From Ridgeia piscesae (lineage: Eukaryota > Annelida > Polychaeta > Sabellida > Siboglinidae), in NCBI GenBank assembly GCA_025642075.2, contig JAODUO010000132.1, positions 687,001 to 751,000 on the forward strand: DNA of 64,000 bases. Reading direction: 5' to 3'. This document shows, in pieces, positions 45,857-59,839 of the stretch (its first letter is position 1; the number at the start of each line of letters is the position of its first letter). A program made the position numbers and the translations under genes. Below the pieces are notes generated by a model. The model did not search any database. It was given only the letters and a program-made list of their open reading frames with translations, and was not told the DNA's origin.

Positions 45857-48679
45857 GCTGGCCGGCTTGCAGATTCCTTATGTGGCTTACCCGCCGCTTC
45901 ACCTGCCAGTCATTATAACCTAACATTGCTTGTATCTAAACTAAATGACTGGTTGATTGCTGAGAGCAATAAAAAAGTCAGGGACACATCGTCGGCGAAC
46001 GTTAGCAGTTGTGGTGGAGTTGGAGCTGATGTTCCACGAGAGCCCGTTCATACAGAATAACTGCTGTGAACTCACAAATGAACGAGATGGACATCAAAAT
46101 ACTATTTCGATCGAAAGTTACGGTTAGTTGTGTTTCTGCAGTCGACGATGAGCGGCCGAGTTTGATTTGTCATCTATGACATGAAAATTAGATAGGTCAG
46201 GCGTGTTTGCATGGAATGTAATTTTCAGGCGGAATTGATACCGAGTTTGAATATCGAGCCCTACTAGATCCAAAGTTATAGACGAATACCCGCTCAGCCA
46301 ATCCCCATCAATTCATTGTTTTTCAACAACACCATGTCCGAGAGAAATTCAGATCGAGTTGTATTACTATGTCCCCGGGAAGGTTAGAGAATCATCGGAT
46401 CAAACGAGTTGAATGTTGAAAGCACTTCATTTGTGATTTGTGTGTAACTATTTCGTAAATAATAGAAACTGGACACACTAATGAACACAATCAATTGTCG
46501 GACCACGGTCAGAAATATGTTGCGCACGCGCGCGCGCGTGTATGTATTAATAATGTTATCTAGACATATACTTCACATGCGGGTTCGTTATCTTTTGGAA
46601 TTTAGGCGCACAACGTCTGCGTTAGAATAGCTCCCTCCCACTCATTTTAAAGCTGAAATGACACCCACCCCCACACAGATATTTCGCCCTAGAAGTCTTG
46701 AAGTTGTGATCGTGGTCGCGAACAGATTTCAACAGCAATCCCCTCTACCCGTCTTGTCTTCCGATATCAGTATACGATGACAGTGAAATTGTAAACGACG
46801 CCGCAACAGAAAATTACTTCCCCCGCCATTCCGATGTCGTGTCGTGAAAAAGGTTCGGCTAAGTACACTATCTCCGTTCTGTTAAATAGCACCATGGTGC
46901 TATTTAAAAACCCTCAGTATACCCACCCCGTGCCCTGCGGTATGAAATATTCTGCCCCTTATCGTGTTGACCATTGCCATTAAACGTTATGACCACTAAT
47001 ACTAAATCATCGGCTGATGTACCATCCCTGGCTTGTGGACAGGTGCCAGCGGGCAGCCGATGTCTGTAGGTGCATCTTTGCGGCGGCAATAACATGGAAA
47101 ATGTGATCGTGAACATTGAGTAAAACGTCCATTCGAAACATCGTATCGTGTGCGTGCGTCCGTCTGCAAGGGAATGCGCATGAGTACTTGTAAGTGTAAG
47201 TTCGTGCACGACTAAAATTAATGTAGGTGTGCGCTTGTTCGTATATTTCTCTGTGTGTGTGTGTGCGTGCGGGCGCGCGCGCGCGTGTGTGTGGGTGTGT
47301 GTGTGCCTGTGTGTGCGTGCGTGCGTGCGTGTATTATCAGGTCATGCACACACAATTGTTTGCTTTCCCTTTGCTTTGGCAATATACCAAAAGGGAAAGC
47401 AATATACTGACCAGTCGAATACACGAATCTTAAAATTTCGGGTGTTTTAAACAAAGATGTTAGGAAGAAACATTTGCAAAGTTGACATTACACTTATTTA
47501 ATTCCGACTGTTCAAACGAATGGCTAAAAAGGTATATTTTGGCGAAATATTTACAAAATATACACCGTGAGACGAAGTCGCGCGAACAAATATTCGTACC
47601 CTGAGTCGAAATGGTACGATTGTTAATTGTAGTATTAATTACAAGATTTAACTAGCTTGCCTCCCGACAGTAAACTCCACATGGCAAGTGTACAAGAGTG
47701 CCTTCAGTTCAATCCTGATTATCTGGTACCGTTGCAGTGTCCGCACCTCGAAAAAACCACGAAAACAACCACTTACAATGTCACATCATACATCTACTAT
47801 AACTTTACTACACGTGTACGGTTATGATAAAATAGTAATACCATTTTCTTTTATCAATAAAAGTTTCCAGAAATACATTCGTTTTTGCCCGTATGCGATA
47901 TTTTCACCACAGGAAACTCCGGTATGAGGCGCCACTGTACGTCTTGTTTTGCGACAATCGCCACACCTGAGTCCTGACGTAAACGTTTCAAAAGTATCTT
48001 CAACCTTACCCTCAATATAATCCTAACCCTAACCCTTCTTCCAAGTCAGAGCAACCATGTCCAGTTTGACTATAATGCTGACGTTTTGTCAGATTATAAG
48101 AAAATGTTTCCAACTGCAATTTCTTCACAGCATATCGAAGGCCTAGCGTAGCCTAGGGCTAGGCATAATTACATTAATTTACAGGCTGATAAAATAAAAT
48201 TTTGTCCAAATCACATAACTACACCATATACGGTGCTCATAAAAATTGCCCAAAATTAGACAATTCGGCACTAAAGTGTGCTACATGAAGACAATGTCAA
48301 TGGCAAAAAACGACACTTCAAATATGTATCATATTATCATTAATACGTACGAATCATACGAGCTAGCACTGAAGTTTTTTTTTTCTCCAAAAAAACCCCA
48401 CACAAATCATATCAAATATCATTATTTAATAATTATGATGCAATGTTACAAAACAAACAGGAAAGCTAGCGGGCGTCTGATAACTGTAGACTTTCACATT
48501 GGCGTCATTGCGCAACTGCATTACCATCATCCATGCCATGGCATTGGCGGCCAGCCGTTTTAACCTTATTGTTGTCATGACAGACTCTAGTGATAGACAT
48601 GGTACATTGTCATAGTGATCGTATGAAAACTGTACCTTGAAAATTTTAATTTTCACAGACATAGTAATGCACTGCAATC
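45061..48679. other. Long intergenic stretch with microsatellites, no gene recognised
   Basis: Contains a (GGCT)n tetranucleotide run at about 45813-45867, an alternating CG run at 46521-46541 (possible Z-DNA), a GT/GC run at 47251-47332 and two copies of CCTAAC at 48021-48034. Short open frames have no recognisable domain. Confidence 0.45.
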
Positions 48680-49142
48680 ATGTCTCTGATTGGACTGATA
48701 AGCTGGTCAAAATTATCGAAATCATATACCTCAGCGGCTCAGGTCTTAAAACGCACGCAAGTCCGGCATATTTACCAAAATAAGCTTGCAGTTGATAGTT
48801 TCTGCACCGACAGGGTCACGTCAACAAAAAGGGCAAAAATCACTACGGCAACTACGTGCAGTGCCCTCAGACCGCGTCGCCCGCTCATCGTCCAATCACT
48901 GCACTCGTGGGCGTGTCATAGACGAGAGTTCGGCCACACAGCCAAGTCGACGGCGCGCGTCGTTTGTAGAGAGGCGGCTGGACGAGCGCCGTTGTGTGTG
49001 TGTGAGAGGGAGAGTAGTGTCGTTGTGTGAGAGAGAAGAGAGCACTGTCCGAAAGTTACACAACGGATGCGTACGTTAATCGGACAGATAGACGGGTGAC
49101 TGGGCTAGTTAAGCCGCATTCATTGCAACGACGGCCAGGCCA
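48680..49142 (+). promoter_or_regulatory. Probable 5' UTR/promoter region of the FREM gene
   Basis: Clearly richer in CpG than the DNA upstream, with a GT/GA-rich run (48990-49050) just before the start codon. No TATA box is obvious. The transcription start cannot be placed from sequence. Confidence 0.35.
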
Positions 49143-52100
49143 ATGTCAACGATGCAGTGCCGTATCTACCGACCATTGCTGAATGTCGTCTGCTCGACGA
49201 TGGCGGCGACGCTCCTGCTACTACTGCTCTTCGACTTCGCGCCGCTCGAGACAGCGGCCGGATCGCATACCGGTAAGACGCTCATAGAACATGACGTGCT
49301 ACGAACCAGCCCGAGTATGTTGCATGTATCTATCGGCCGCTTCGTCGATGTCAGACCTGGCATCGACCTCAACATCACCGTGTTGCCGGGTGATCGTTGC
49401 ACGGTGCGAGTGTTGGACGATGTCGACGCGCTGTCGCAATTACCCGGCCGGCTAATACCAGCAGTCTTTCCGTGCCACTTTGACGCCGGCGACGTCAGAT
49501 ACCAGCACTATGGTGCGCGCCATCCGTCCGAAGACAGCGTCCGGCTGCAGCTGCGTTACGACTCGGACACGCAGACGCTCATCGTTCCCTTCACGCTCAG
49601 CGTCGACGTCGACTTCACGCAACTCGAGATCGTCACGAAGAACATGCCGCTCGTCGTGAAGAAACTGCGCGGTTATAGTCGGCCGTTCAGCGAGCGCACA
49701 ACACAGTTCACGTACGACGACGCCACCCAATTCTGTCGAATCTCCGTGCTCTCGGGGGCGGCGGGCGGCGTTCCCCGCTACGGCGTCGTCGTCGATGCTG
49801 ACGGAGTTCGACCGACAGACCGCGACTGTAACGAGTTCATCTCGTCCAAGATGCGCTATCGTCATACGGCAACAACTGATTCGCCACGGAGGGACTACAT
49901 CCCCATGTTGGCCCAACTGTACGACCGGCAGTCAGGTAGACTCGTCAAGCAGGAGTACCTGCAGGCCATGGTGCGCATCAAGGCCGGACAGACGAACAGA
50001 CGGCCGGTGCTGACACACGATGCCCTGCTTAGACTCGATGTTGACCAGTTTGCCTTGACGGCCGTCACGCCCCTCGTTCTCGCTGCCGAAGACCATGAGA
50101 CGCCGGCCGAACGCCTCGTCTTCAACATCACCCAGTCACCGACACTAGGGGAAGGGTGTTTCGTCAGCACGGATGATCGCAATCAGCCAATCAGATCGTT
50201 CACACAGAGAGACTTGCAAGACTTCAAGATAGCCTACGATCCTCCCAGTGGTGATTCTGACGTTCGGCGTGTCTTCCAGTTTGGAATGCACGTCGTCGAT
50301 GACGAAGGCGCCACGTCAGATCAGTTCAGTTTCACCGTCATCGTCAAGCCGATGAACACCCTGGCACCATCAGTTACCCGCAACACTGGCATCCAATTAT
50401 TTGAAGGACAGTCGCGACCACTGCTCAGCAGCCAGAATCTACAAGTTTCCGATGAGGACAACATCGACAACGTGAGACTGTCTGTCATCGCCGGCTTGCG
50501 ACACGGCTCACTAACTATTGGTGGTGTGGTTCAGCGAAATTACTTCACCCCGGCAGATCTCGACAGCGGCAGCGTAGTGTACACACATGATGACAGCGAC
50601 ACATACAGTGACAACATCATCTTCAGGATGACGGATGGCGTGCACGACGTCGAATTCCTCTTCCCCGTCACCATCTACCCTGAAGATGACGAGGCCCCGA
50701 TCCTCAACGTCAACACGGGTCTGGAGACATACAAGAATGGTGCCGTCCAACTCACACCCGATATTCTCAGTGCAACTGACGTCGACAGTGACAACGCCGA
50801 AATATTATACATGCTGGAGCAGCCGTACTCTAAGAACGGCTACATTGTGTTCCGTCAGAAGGAAGTTCCAGCTGACCTGGATAAATGGCGGCTGGCCAAT
50901 GGTTACTATGAGCGCCTGGTGTCGCAGTGGGGCCAGCGAGACTTGGAGGCTGGTCACGTGTTCTATGTCGAGAGTGGAACCTCACACACGACCGATGTCA
51001 AGTTAGACAGGATCCTGTTTCGTGTTAAAGACACACACTCACCTCCAAATGTATCTCCTGTCCAGCAACTGACCATAACAGTGCTACCAGTCGATGATCA
51101 AGCTCCCACGGTCATCACCGACACACCATATCATCTGCCTGTGAATGAGTATGAACTGACGCCGTTCAGCAGAAACGTGATGCAATACAGCGATGTCGAC
51201 AGCAACAGTCGGGACCTTAAATATATCATCAAACAACCGCCTTACATGAGTGACCCAACTGGCTCCTCGGATGCTGGAAGCATTGTCCTCTGTGATGATG
51301 AAGACGTCGAGATTGATGTCTTCACGCAGGCTCAGGTTAATTTCAAAAAGGTTTGCTACCGGCCGCCCAGCTCAGAAATCGGCATTGCCCCTCGCGTTGT
51401 GAAGTTTGACTACCGCGTTGTTGATCCGGCAGGAAATTCCATCGATGGTCAGAGCTTTGTCATCTATCTGAATCCGGTGGACAACAAGCCCCCGAATGTC
51501 ATCAATAGTGGTGTGCGAGTGAATGAGAACGACCGAGTCGTCATCACATCAGATATGTTGGATGTAGTCGACCCAGACACGAATGTGGATCAGATCGAAT
51601 TCAGCATCATCCAAGTGCCAAAGCATGGCTTGCTTCAAGTCGCCGGTGTCAACATGCAGGTGGGGGACACGTTTAACAAGCGTGACATCTCTCTCGGACA
51701 TGTCGTCTATAAGAACACTGGGGACGAAAAAGGAAGAGGACTCATTCAGCGTAGATGTCACTGATGGGCGACATGTCGTACCTGTCACCGTGAAAGTGAC
51801 CGTGGACATGGTTGACGACGAAATGCCCACCTTTGTGCTGCCCGGTCTACTCGGAGTGACCGTCACAGTGGACGAAGGACAATCCACCCTCTTGACTGTT
51901 GACCATCTCAAAGCATCGGATCGTGACACGGACGACCAGAGGTTGACATTCACCGTGGTAACGCAGCCAAAGGAAGGGACATTACTACTGTCTGGGCAGA
52001 GGACTGAAAGTTTCACACAGAAAGACATTATTGATGGTTTTGTTTCGTATCGCCATCTGGTGCCTGAAATTGGCATGAGTGGGAAAATTGACTCATTCAA

Positions 52101-54167
52101 CCTGAGCTTGTCGGACAGGTCTGAGAAGTGGGTTGTTGGCGGAAATCGCATAAACAACATCAACGTACAGGTGAAGATCTCTCCAGTCGATAACCAGAAA
52201 CCGCAGATCAGCATCTATGGAGAATTTGCTGTGCCCGAAGCTGGGAAAAAGACACTTGAAAGCGATTATCTGATTGTCGTCGATGCTGACTCCAATGAGG
52301 ACGCCATTGTTTGTACCATCATCAAACCGCCTTCCCATGGCTACCTTGAAAATATAGCTCCGGCTCCCGGTTCCGAACACTCTCGCATTGGCATACCGAT
52401 CAGTGCCTTCTCCAATGCACACTTGAAAAGGGGGAGCATCAATTATGTGCAGAGCATCCATGAGGGAATAGAACCAAGGGACGACAAATTCACCATCGAA
52501 TGCTCTGACGGCATCAACGTGTCTCCCAATCGTGTGTTTCCTGTGATAATTAAGCCGGCCAATGATGAAACACCAGAGATCTACGTGCGCGAATTTGTTG
52601 TCCAGGAAGGGCGCAACCTGGTCATCGACATGCCAATACTGAATGTGGTTGATAAAGATATTCCAGCCGACGATCTCGTGTTTTCCATTTTGTCTCCGAC
52701 GAACAATGGAAAGATAATGAGACATGAAGCGAGGGGTTCATTCGACGTAAAGAACTTCACTATGCAAGATGTGAGGCGTGGCAACATCGTCTATGAGCAT
52801 GACAATTCAGAGACAATTAAAGACACGTTTAAAGTGAATGTATCGGATGGAAAACACTCGATCGAGAAGGAGATTGCCATCACGGTTCTCCCAGTCGATG
52901 ATGAAACACCACGTCTGACTGTCAACAATGGACTTGATGTGGAAATGGGTGAAATCGTTGTAATCACAAACGACGACCTTCGTGCGACTGACCTTGACTC
53001 AAACGACGACAACATCACCTACATCCTGCAGAAGGTGCCCGCCTATGGCTTCCTCCAGAGGTCAGCACCCATGCTCATGAACCTGACCCGGGGAATGAAC
53101 TTTTCGCAGTGGGAGATTGATGCGGGTCACATGCAGTACAGACATACGGGGCGTGATGGGGTGCGTGACCTCATTAAATTTGACCTCACCGATGGTCACA
53201 ACCCTTTCATTGACCGCTACTTCTATGTGAACATTGAGGGGTTGGATAACACCTACCCCGAGGTGCTAAGCAAAGGTGTGGAGCTGCCAGAGGGTGGAAG
53301 CATCATCCTGACAACTGATTTGCTCAGCACTACTGATTCTAACAGCCCAGATGAGAACCTGGAATTCACCATAACCCGCACCCCCAGTAAGGGGTACTTG
53401 GAGCTGACCGACCACCCAGGGGTAGCAATCACGACATTCACACAGCTCCAACTGGCCGGAAACAAAGTCCGTTACGTTCACAACAGTGAGGATGAGATTA
53501 AACTCGACAGCTTCGTGTTTGAAGTCACGGACGGTTTCAATCCAGTCTTTCGCACTTTCAGAATCTCCCTGTCGGACATCGACAACAAGAAGCCGATCTT
53601 GATGTTCGAGACGCTGCGAGTGCAGGAGGGCAACTACAAGCAGATCACCCCGTTCGAACTGAAGGCAGTTGATCGGGACACCAACAACCGGCTGGTGAGG
53701 TTCCCCTGTCGTCAGCAGTCCGCGCCACGGCAGGCTGCTGTACAACCGTTCCCGCAGTGTTGCGTCGTTCACGATGCACGACCTAAACGAGAACATGATC
53801 TCGTATAAACACGACGGCAGCGAGACAACAACTGATGGCTTCTCAGTGAGGGTGAGGGATAGAACGCACCGCGACTTCTACGTGTTCCCCGACACTTCCA
53901 CGACGACGCGCAAGGCCCAGATGGTTCCCATCGAGATTATTCCGGTGGATAACTACATCCCGCGATTGAAGCACAACAAGGCGGCGACCTCACTGTCACT
54001 GTATGAGGGCATCGGACTCGGGTTCTTGTTCACGCGCCAGTACATGATGGCAGAGGACCGAGACAGCCCCAATGACAAGTTGGTGTACGTCATCACTCGA
54101 CCGCCCAAGTTGGGGTACTTCATCAACGGTGTTGGGGGTAACAGGAGCATCAACAGCTGGACTCAAG
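49143..54167 (+). CDS. FRAS1/FREM-family extracellular matrix protein, first coding exon (FREM2-like)
   Basis: Encodes a signal peptide (ATG at 49143, or more typically at 49200 giving MAATLLLLLLFDFAPLETAA), an N-terminal domain of ~240 residues with the cysteine pattern of FREM proteins (VFPCHFDAGDVRYQHYG), then CSPG/NG2-type repeats starting near 49995, 50362, 50690, 51103, 51489, 51825, 52199, 52570, 52905, 53257, 53592 and 53959. Repeats show the V-D-D-x-x-P linker, A-x-D-x-D-x-N, FTQ.D...G.V.Y.H and D.F.F.V.DG motifs. Twelve is the number typical of FRAS1 and FREM proteins, which form a basement-membrane adhesion complex at epithelia. The exon ends at 54167 (donor CAAG/GTAGGA) inside repeat 12, in phase 1. 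A giant first exon holding nearly all CSPG repeats is, as I recall, also a feature of vertebrate FREM2. The frame is broken twice at homopolymers (51727-51731, 53703-53706); no other damage is visible. Calx-beta and membrane parts would lie beyond the window. Confidence 0.88.
51727..51731 (+). other. Frameshift at an A5 run in FREM repeat 5
   Basis: The frame used from 49143 reaches a stop at 51764. Counting one A fewer in this run connects it with the frame open to 53808 and restores the repeat-5 D.FSV.VTDG block without loss. Most simply a one-base sequencing or assembly insertion. Confidence 0.75.
53703..53706 (+). other. Frameshift at a C4 run in FREM repeat 11
   Basis: One C fewer connects the frame ending at 53808 with the frame that runs to the exon end, giving the expected VVSSPRHGRLL and FTMHDLNENMISYKHDGSE text of a CSPG repeat. 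Same type of error as at 51727-51731. Confidence 0.75.
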
Positions 54168-54179
54168 GTAGGACAGATT

Positions 54180-54530
54180 TCTTTCAAGTTATGGGACAGA
54201 GGAGGGAGGCAGGGAGGAAGGTAGTTAGGGGAAGAAGGAATGAGGGGATTGAGGGGATGAAGATCAGGGGAAGGAGGAATGATGCCGTGGAAGATTAGGG
54301 TAAGGGGGAATGAGGATGAGGAATACTAGGGGGAGGAGGATTGAGGGGATGAAGATCAGGGGAAGGAGGAAATGATGCCGTGGAAGATTAGGGTAGGGGG
54401 AATGAGGAGGAGGAATACTAGGGGGAGGAGGAATGAGGGTGAGAAAGATTGAGGAGGAATGGGATGGGAGATTAGGGTAAAGAGAAAATGGGGAAGGGAG
54501 ATTAGGAGAAGGACGAATGAAAGAGGGAGG
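54180..54530 (+). repeat. Polypurine G-rich minisatellite at the intron's 5' end
   Basis: Nearly all G and A. A ~93-bp unit (GATGAAGATCAGGGGAAGGA...GGAAGATTAGGGTA...GGGGGAGGAGGA) is present about two and a half times from ~54258, starting within 100 bp of the splice donor. Many GGG/GGGG runs could form G-quadruplexes or triplex DNA. Confidence 0.85.
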
Positions 54531-54847
54531 TATAACTGCATGTCTGGGCTTAATGAAGTACTGTACAGATCAGGCAGGGCAATCACCATAAAACATTTGA
54601 TCTATTTACCAATTGAATTGATCACGCTATTGAATCTCCTAAGAGCTGTCTCATTACCTGTTGTCGAGTGTACAAAACTATCTATTTGTGGTTTGTAAAC
54701 TGACCATCACTATCATATTTACACTTACTGAAACAGACATGACTGTCACCTTCAAGCTTAGTTACAAACATGACTGTCACCTTTATGCTTACAGATATGC
54801 CTGTCTCTCGTACATTCAGACTAACTGTCCCATTCATGATGAACTCG

Positions 54848-54907
54848 CACGCACACACGCACGCACGCACGCACGCATGCACGCACGCACACACACGCAC
54901 GCACAAA
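54848..54907. repeat. (CACG/ACGC)n microsatellite
   Basis: Alternating CACG and CACA units, about 60 bp. Confidence 0.95.
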
Positions 54908-55080
54908 CACATTGCACCATAGTTCGCAAAACTAAAAATAGATAGAAGTTGGTGAGTACTGTCCAACATCACGGACAGTCCTAATTAATTTGTATTAAAA
55001 CACAAAACCATAAAAAAGTCCTATCAACAGACATACAGCACATTTACCTGAGCAAACAGAAGTAGCCTTGACTATTGACA

Positions 55081-55144
55081 TGTGCGCGTGTGTGTGTGTG
55101 TGTGTGTATGTGTGTGTATGGACACGCGCGCACACGCATGTGTG
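55081..55144. repeat. (GT)n microsatellite with inverted CG/CA end
   Basis: GT dinucleotides followed by ACACGCGCGCACACGCATGT, so the run can pair with itself. Confidence 0.9.
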
Positions 55145-58100
55145 TTACTTGTTAATTAATTCAGTCCCATGGGACACATGTAACTGCCGAAAGTTTACAT
55201 AATTATAGTTTTTTCAAATCTTGTTGCGTATAAGGCCTCCTTGTTTACATTCTCACCCAGCATCTATTTTGGTTGCACACTAGCTCAAGGTAGAATCATA
55301 ATGAGGACAAATCACAATGTAAAGTTGTGATCACATTAGCCAAACCTTTTACAGAACCAGGTTTTGGCATGTATCATTGATGTAAGGCAGATATCGGACG
55401 TGAATCCCTGTCCACCCAGCCATGGCCTAGTTCCCGCCACCCTGGTGCCACATTGACTGCCAGTGGACGGTTCTTGAGGGCAATGTGTGTACCCAGCGGC
55501 TTCACTGTTTAAATATAGATAATCTAGCTAAGCTTTGTTTGGCAAACTCTTGATATTACTCGATTGCTGAAATCACCACTTCAGACTAGAAGTCAACTAT
55601 TTGTCTACTTGTGAGGGTAATTTGTCTTGTTAGTCTTAAAGTATATTGTCATTATCAAAGATGTTAATGTTTGATAAGTAATTGGCTGAACAATGACTTG
55701 ACCAGATTCACTGAACAAGAATGCCTTGTGTGATGTATAATTAACAGTGCTTATCATGATGTAGAGAGTTGATAGCTGTGAGTGTCAATGTTTGTCTTAA
55801 GTAAGTGAAATACCAGGTTAGTGGATTACAAGTCAGTTATTGCTTTAGTAAGTTAGTGAATTACATTAAATTTATATTTGGGGGTTGTTGAGCAAGACTA
55901 TAGTCCAAACACATTGTGGTAATACACTAAATATTTAGCTAGCATAATTTCAGACTTTAAATGTTCCCTTTAATGTACCTAATTATACATACAGTTGTTA
56001 ATTAAGTACATGTTAATTTGCTGTTTACTCTGCCATATTAACTTAAGAGTTTAACCTCTGTGGAGCCACAAACTGTGTTACCTTTAAAGTTTAAATCTGT
56101 CATTTATTACTTGATGTAACGAGCCACTCAATGCAGTGCTCAAAACCTGATCGATCAAGGCACCAAGTTACCCCACTAGTTACCCCACTAGTTACCCCAC
56201 CAGTTACTCACCCACCCTGTTGACTGGACCACACATGAATTCAGGTTCTGCACCCTGCAATTTTCCCTCTCCATTCTTAAGATATAATACAATGTGTGGA
56301 GATATATCTGGGCTCACACCAACCAGACCATGACAAATCATCCGTGATGTTATGTAATGTATCATACTTTAGTATGAGAATTACATAGTGTAATGTAAGT
56401 TACTTTAATTTGATTAAAATTATTCTTGAAAAACCATCAATATCATTTGACATACGTGTAATAATCTTATTTAGTATTACAAGAGTCTCTGTATAAAGGA
56501 GATTTCTCCTGTAAGGCTATATCCAACAAGTGAAAGGATTTCCGCTGCCTGCAGCTGTGGTTGAGCGTGTGTGGTCACGCATGACCAGCGGCCAAGCGTG
56601 ACCATGGCCACATGGCTTCACAGACAGAGGCTCCCAGATTATCTCCACTATCATATAGTGATAAGATCTCTTGTTAGGCTGGCTCTGTGGGGTGATACGA
56701 TAAATCTGTCTCTCCACGTACAAATACTATTTTTTATTAGTAAACTGGAGAAAGAAATGATGTGACTGTAACTGAGAGGATGTACAAAACATTCTTCGTG
56801 TAAATGAGACACTTGAATGCACCAGTGCTTGACCTGATTGTGAAGACAGTTCTAATTCAATATTTCACATGTGGATGAGTTAACCTATATTTGTTCCTCC
56901 CCTTTCCGTCGTTCAAATAATTCTGAGTTATGAGCGACTTATCAGCAAGTATCACCCGTATAGTGGCATATTTGCAGTGCTCTGCTTTGTTAGATAATTT
57001 GCTTTGGGGGCGTTTAGTTTCAAGAGCATATACGTGTATATGGGGCATTCCAGTGATATCGTACATAGTATCAGACTTGTACTTGCAAGTCACATACAAA
57101 CTGAATTTAACATAGCATGTGCTTTTTCATGAATTGACTAACTTGAAACATAGAAGTCAGTAAATTACCGAATTGTAACAAAGCCCGCAATGGACATTTC
57201 AGTTAGTTTACAAAAATCTGATTTTCTCAGTTTGTTTTAGTTAATTTATACTTATCAAGAGGATTGATTGATTTATACTTACACTGTAGGGTGGAGCAAA
57301 TTTAGGAGTTGTATAACGATCTTTGTTTACCCATAGGGGTGGTTTACATTGCCATTGTCAACACCCTACCTTTTGTAATTACTTCTGTGTAATGCTTGAC
57401 CTCATCTGGTTGCAGGATTTGTGTAACTAAGACAAGAACATTTTTACATGGTTGACACTGCTGCTATCAGTGCACTGGTTTATGTCATCAGATAAGCGGC
57501 TATAGTCTTCCGCTGGCCAAGTCAGCCGACCAACAAACCTGTAAAAAGCACTTAAGGGAGTTGTCAGACTTACACCGTTACATGTATGTGGGGGGAGGGT
57601 GATCATAACCCTTAATGGGTCCTGCCAGACAGGAAACTGTCTCAGGGCCCATAGGCAGGATACAAATTTTGCCAGGCACACTTTGTTTGGTAGACATATA
57701 GATGTTAACTCACACACACACAGCCAGTTGAGATGTTTTGTGACTGAAATAAACTACAAACACACATGCGACACCCATTAATACCCATTTTCAAGGCATA
57801 ACTGATAATATCTATGATTTTGGAAGACCTTTTTTGCTCCTTCAATTTTAGCTGTCCACCCATATTTGACCCATCCAAATGACAGGTGGACGGGTCTGGG
57901 CATAAAGCTATGAACAGTCTGCCCTCTGCCACTGGAGGGTATAGGACATTAGGGTAATAAACTCAATTTTCCCTTGTTCCTGTTGAGTAGAAAAGGACCC
58001 CGTGTCTTTCCATGGGAAACCATTTATATTAATGTGTTTATTTATATTTTTTCACCTTGCAGTTGGTTCAAGGGTGATGTATGTAGTCAAGATGACTTTA

Positions 58101-59241
58101 TAGCAAGGGCGCACTTGACCTTGTTGTATTTACGTTCAGCAGGAGTGTGTTGTGATAGACTGCCAAGTAACAGCACTGTTGGGGATATCATTGACAAAAA
58201 CTTAAATTAGTGTTAAATTGTACGTATATGTTGAGTGGGATAGTTAAAAAAGAATTCAAACTATCAGGAAACAGTCCCAAACAATGTTATGAGTGTTGCA
58301 TTCACATGGTTTTGAGGCAGTTAAAAATAGCAGAGTTAGCTGACTTTACACTATGAAAAAAGAAAAACAATTCTTGTTAAAGTTACCTTCCCAGATCAAA
58401 GATATTAAACACTGACTGTGGCTAGCTCAAATGTTGCAGTATGATGCCACACTGATGTTTGTTGCTTAGAAACCCTGAGTCAGAAATAGCATGTGCTCAA
58501 TGGTAAAGTCCCTGGTGTGATGTGGAAGCAGTGCATTGTTTTGTTAATAATATCTTTGAACACCTTCGATGACTACCTGGTAAATCATTGAAACATGACT
58601 ATTACATTAAAACCATTAAAACATCAACTTTCAGAGTAAACCAACGTTGAATACCTGCACAAGTTCTGTGTTGAAAATAAACACATCAGAGGTTGATCTT
58701 GTCAGACTTGGTGCATACCACTAGACTCCAGGATCATGTGATTGTGTTTATTGAGAAGCATGGAATGCCAGTAGTTATGATGCTCTTAACGTGAAGTGAT
58801 TCGGAGAAGACAGTGTGTCCACTAGATGTGTTGACTCCCGCATCAATTGACATTAATGTGTCCAGCGAGACGTCCCTGTCTCCAGTACTAGTGTCAACCA
58901 GCTTCATCAAAGGCCCACTCCTCCTGTAGTGTCACTTGGGCCCAGATATGTCCCATCTCAAATATTTGTTCTTTGTCTGTAGTGATGTCCTCCCATTCAT
59001 AAGTTCAAGTAGAAGAATGCTGCGTGTTTGTTCAGTTACTTGAAGGGAGACAGACCGAGGGTTCAGACTGTAGCATGGATTTATGTTAACCATTTACGAA
59101 TGCGTGGGAATTCATGTTTGTGAAGTGGTCACTATAAACCAACTTGGTCAACAGGTGCATCTCTAGATGACACCTGAGATTACAGTTTCATCAGTAGCAG
59201 GCAATCACAAAAAAAACGTGCATGCATCAGGACCACACAAG

Positions 59242-59839
59242 GCTATACAGGCTGTGACAATGGGCCACACATTGACACAAGAACAGATACACTGTGACAG
59301 TGGGCCACACATTGACACAAGAACAGATACACTGTGACAGTGGGCCACACATTGACACAAGAACAGATAAACTGACAGTGGGCTACGCATTGACATAAGA
59401 ACAGATAGACTGACAGTGGGCCACGTATTGACACAAGAACAGATAGACTGTCTATGGGCCACACATTGACACAAGAATAGATAGGCTATGACAGTGGGCA
59501 ACACATTTACACAAAAACATATAAACTGACAGTGGGCCACAGATTGACACAAGAACATATATACTGTGACAGTGGGTCACACATTTATTCAAGAACATAT
59601 AGACTGACAGTGGGCCACACATTGACACAAAAACAGATAGGCTATGACAGTGGGCCACACATTGACCCAAGAACATATAGACTGTGACAGTGGGCCACAC
59701 ATTGACACAAGAACATATAGACTGTGACAGTGGGCCACACATTGACACAAGAACAGATAGACTGTGACAGTGGGCCACACATTGACACAAGAATAGATAG
59801 GCTATGACAGTGGGCCACACATTGACCCAAGAACATATA
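59242..59839 (+). repeat. 40-bp intronic minisatellite, about 15 copies
   Basis: Unit close to ACACTGTGACAGTGGGCCAC then ACATTGACACAAGAACAGAT, with 36-41 bp variants (AGAATAGATAGGCTATG, CATATAGACTG). Minus-strand frames made of CQCVAHCHS-type repeats are artefacts of the period. Confidence 0.95.

Noticed and set aside
48021..48034. Interstitial telomere repeat (CCTAAC)
   Set aside because: Only two copies, well within chance in AT-rich DNA.
49166..53796. Several antisense open frames of 60-220 codons across the FREM exon
   Set aside because: They mirror the strong coding bias of the plus strand and have no domain content.
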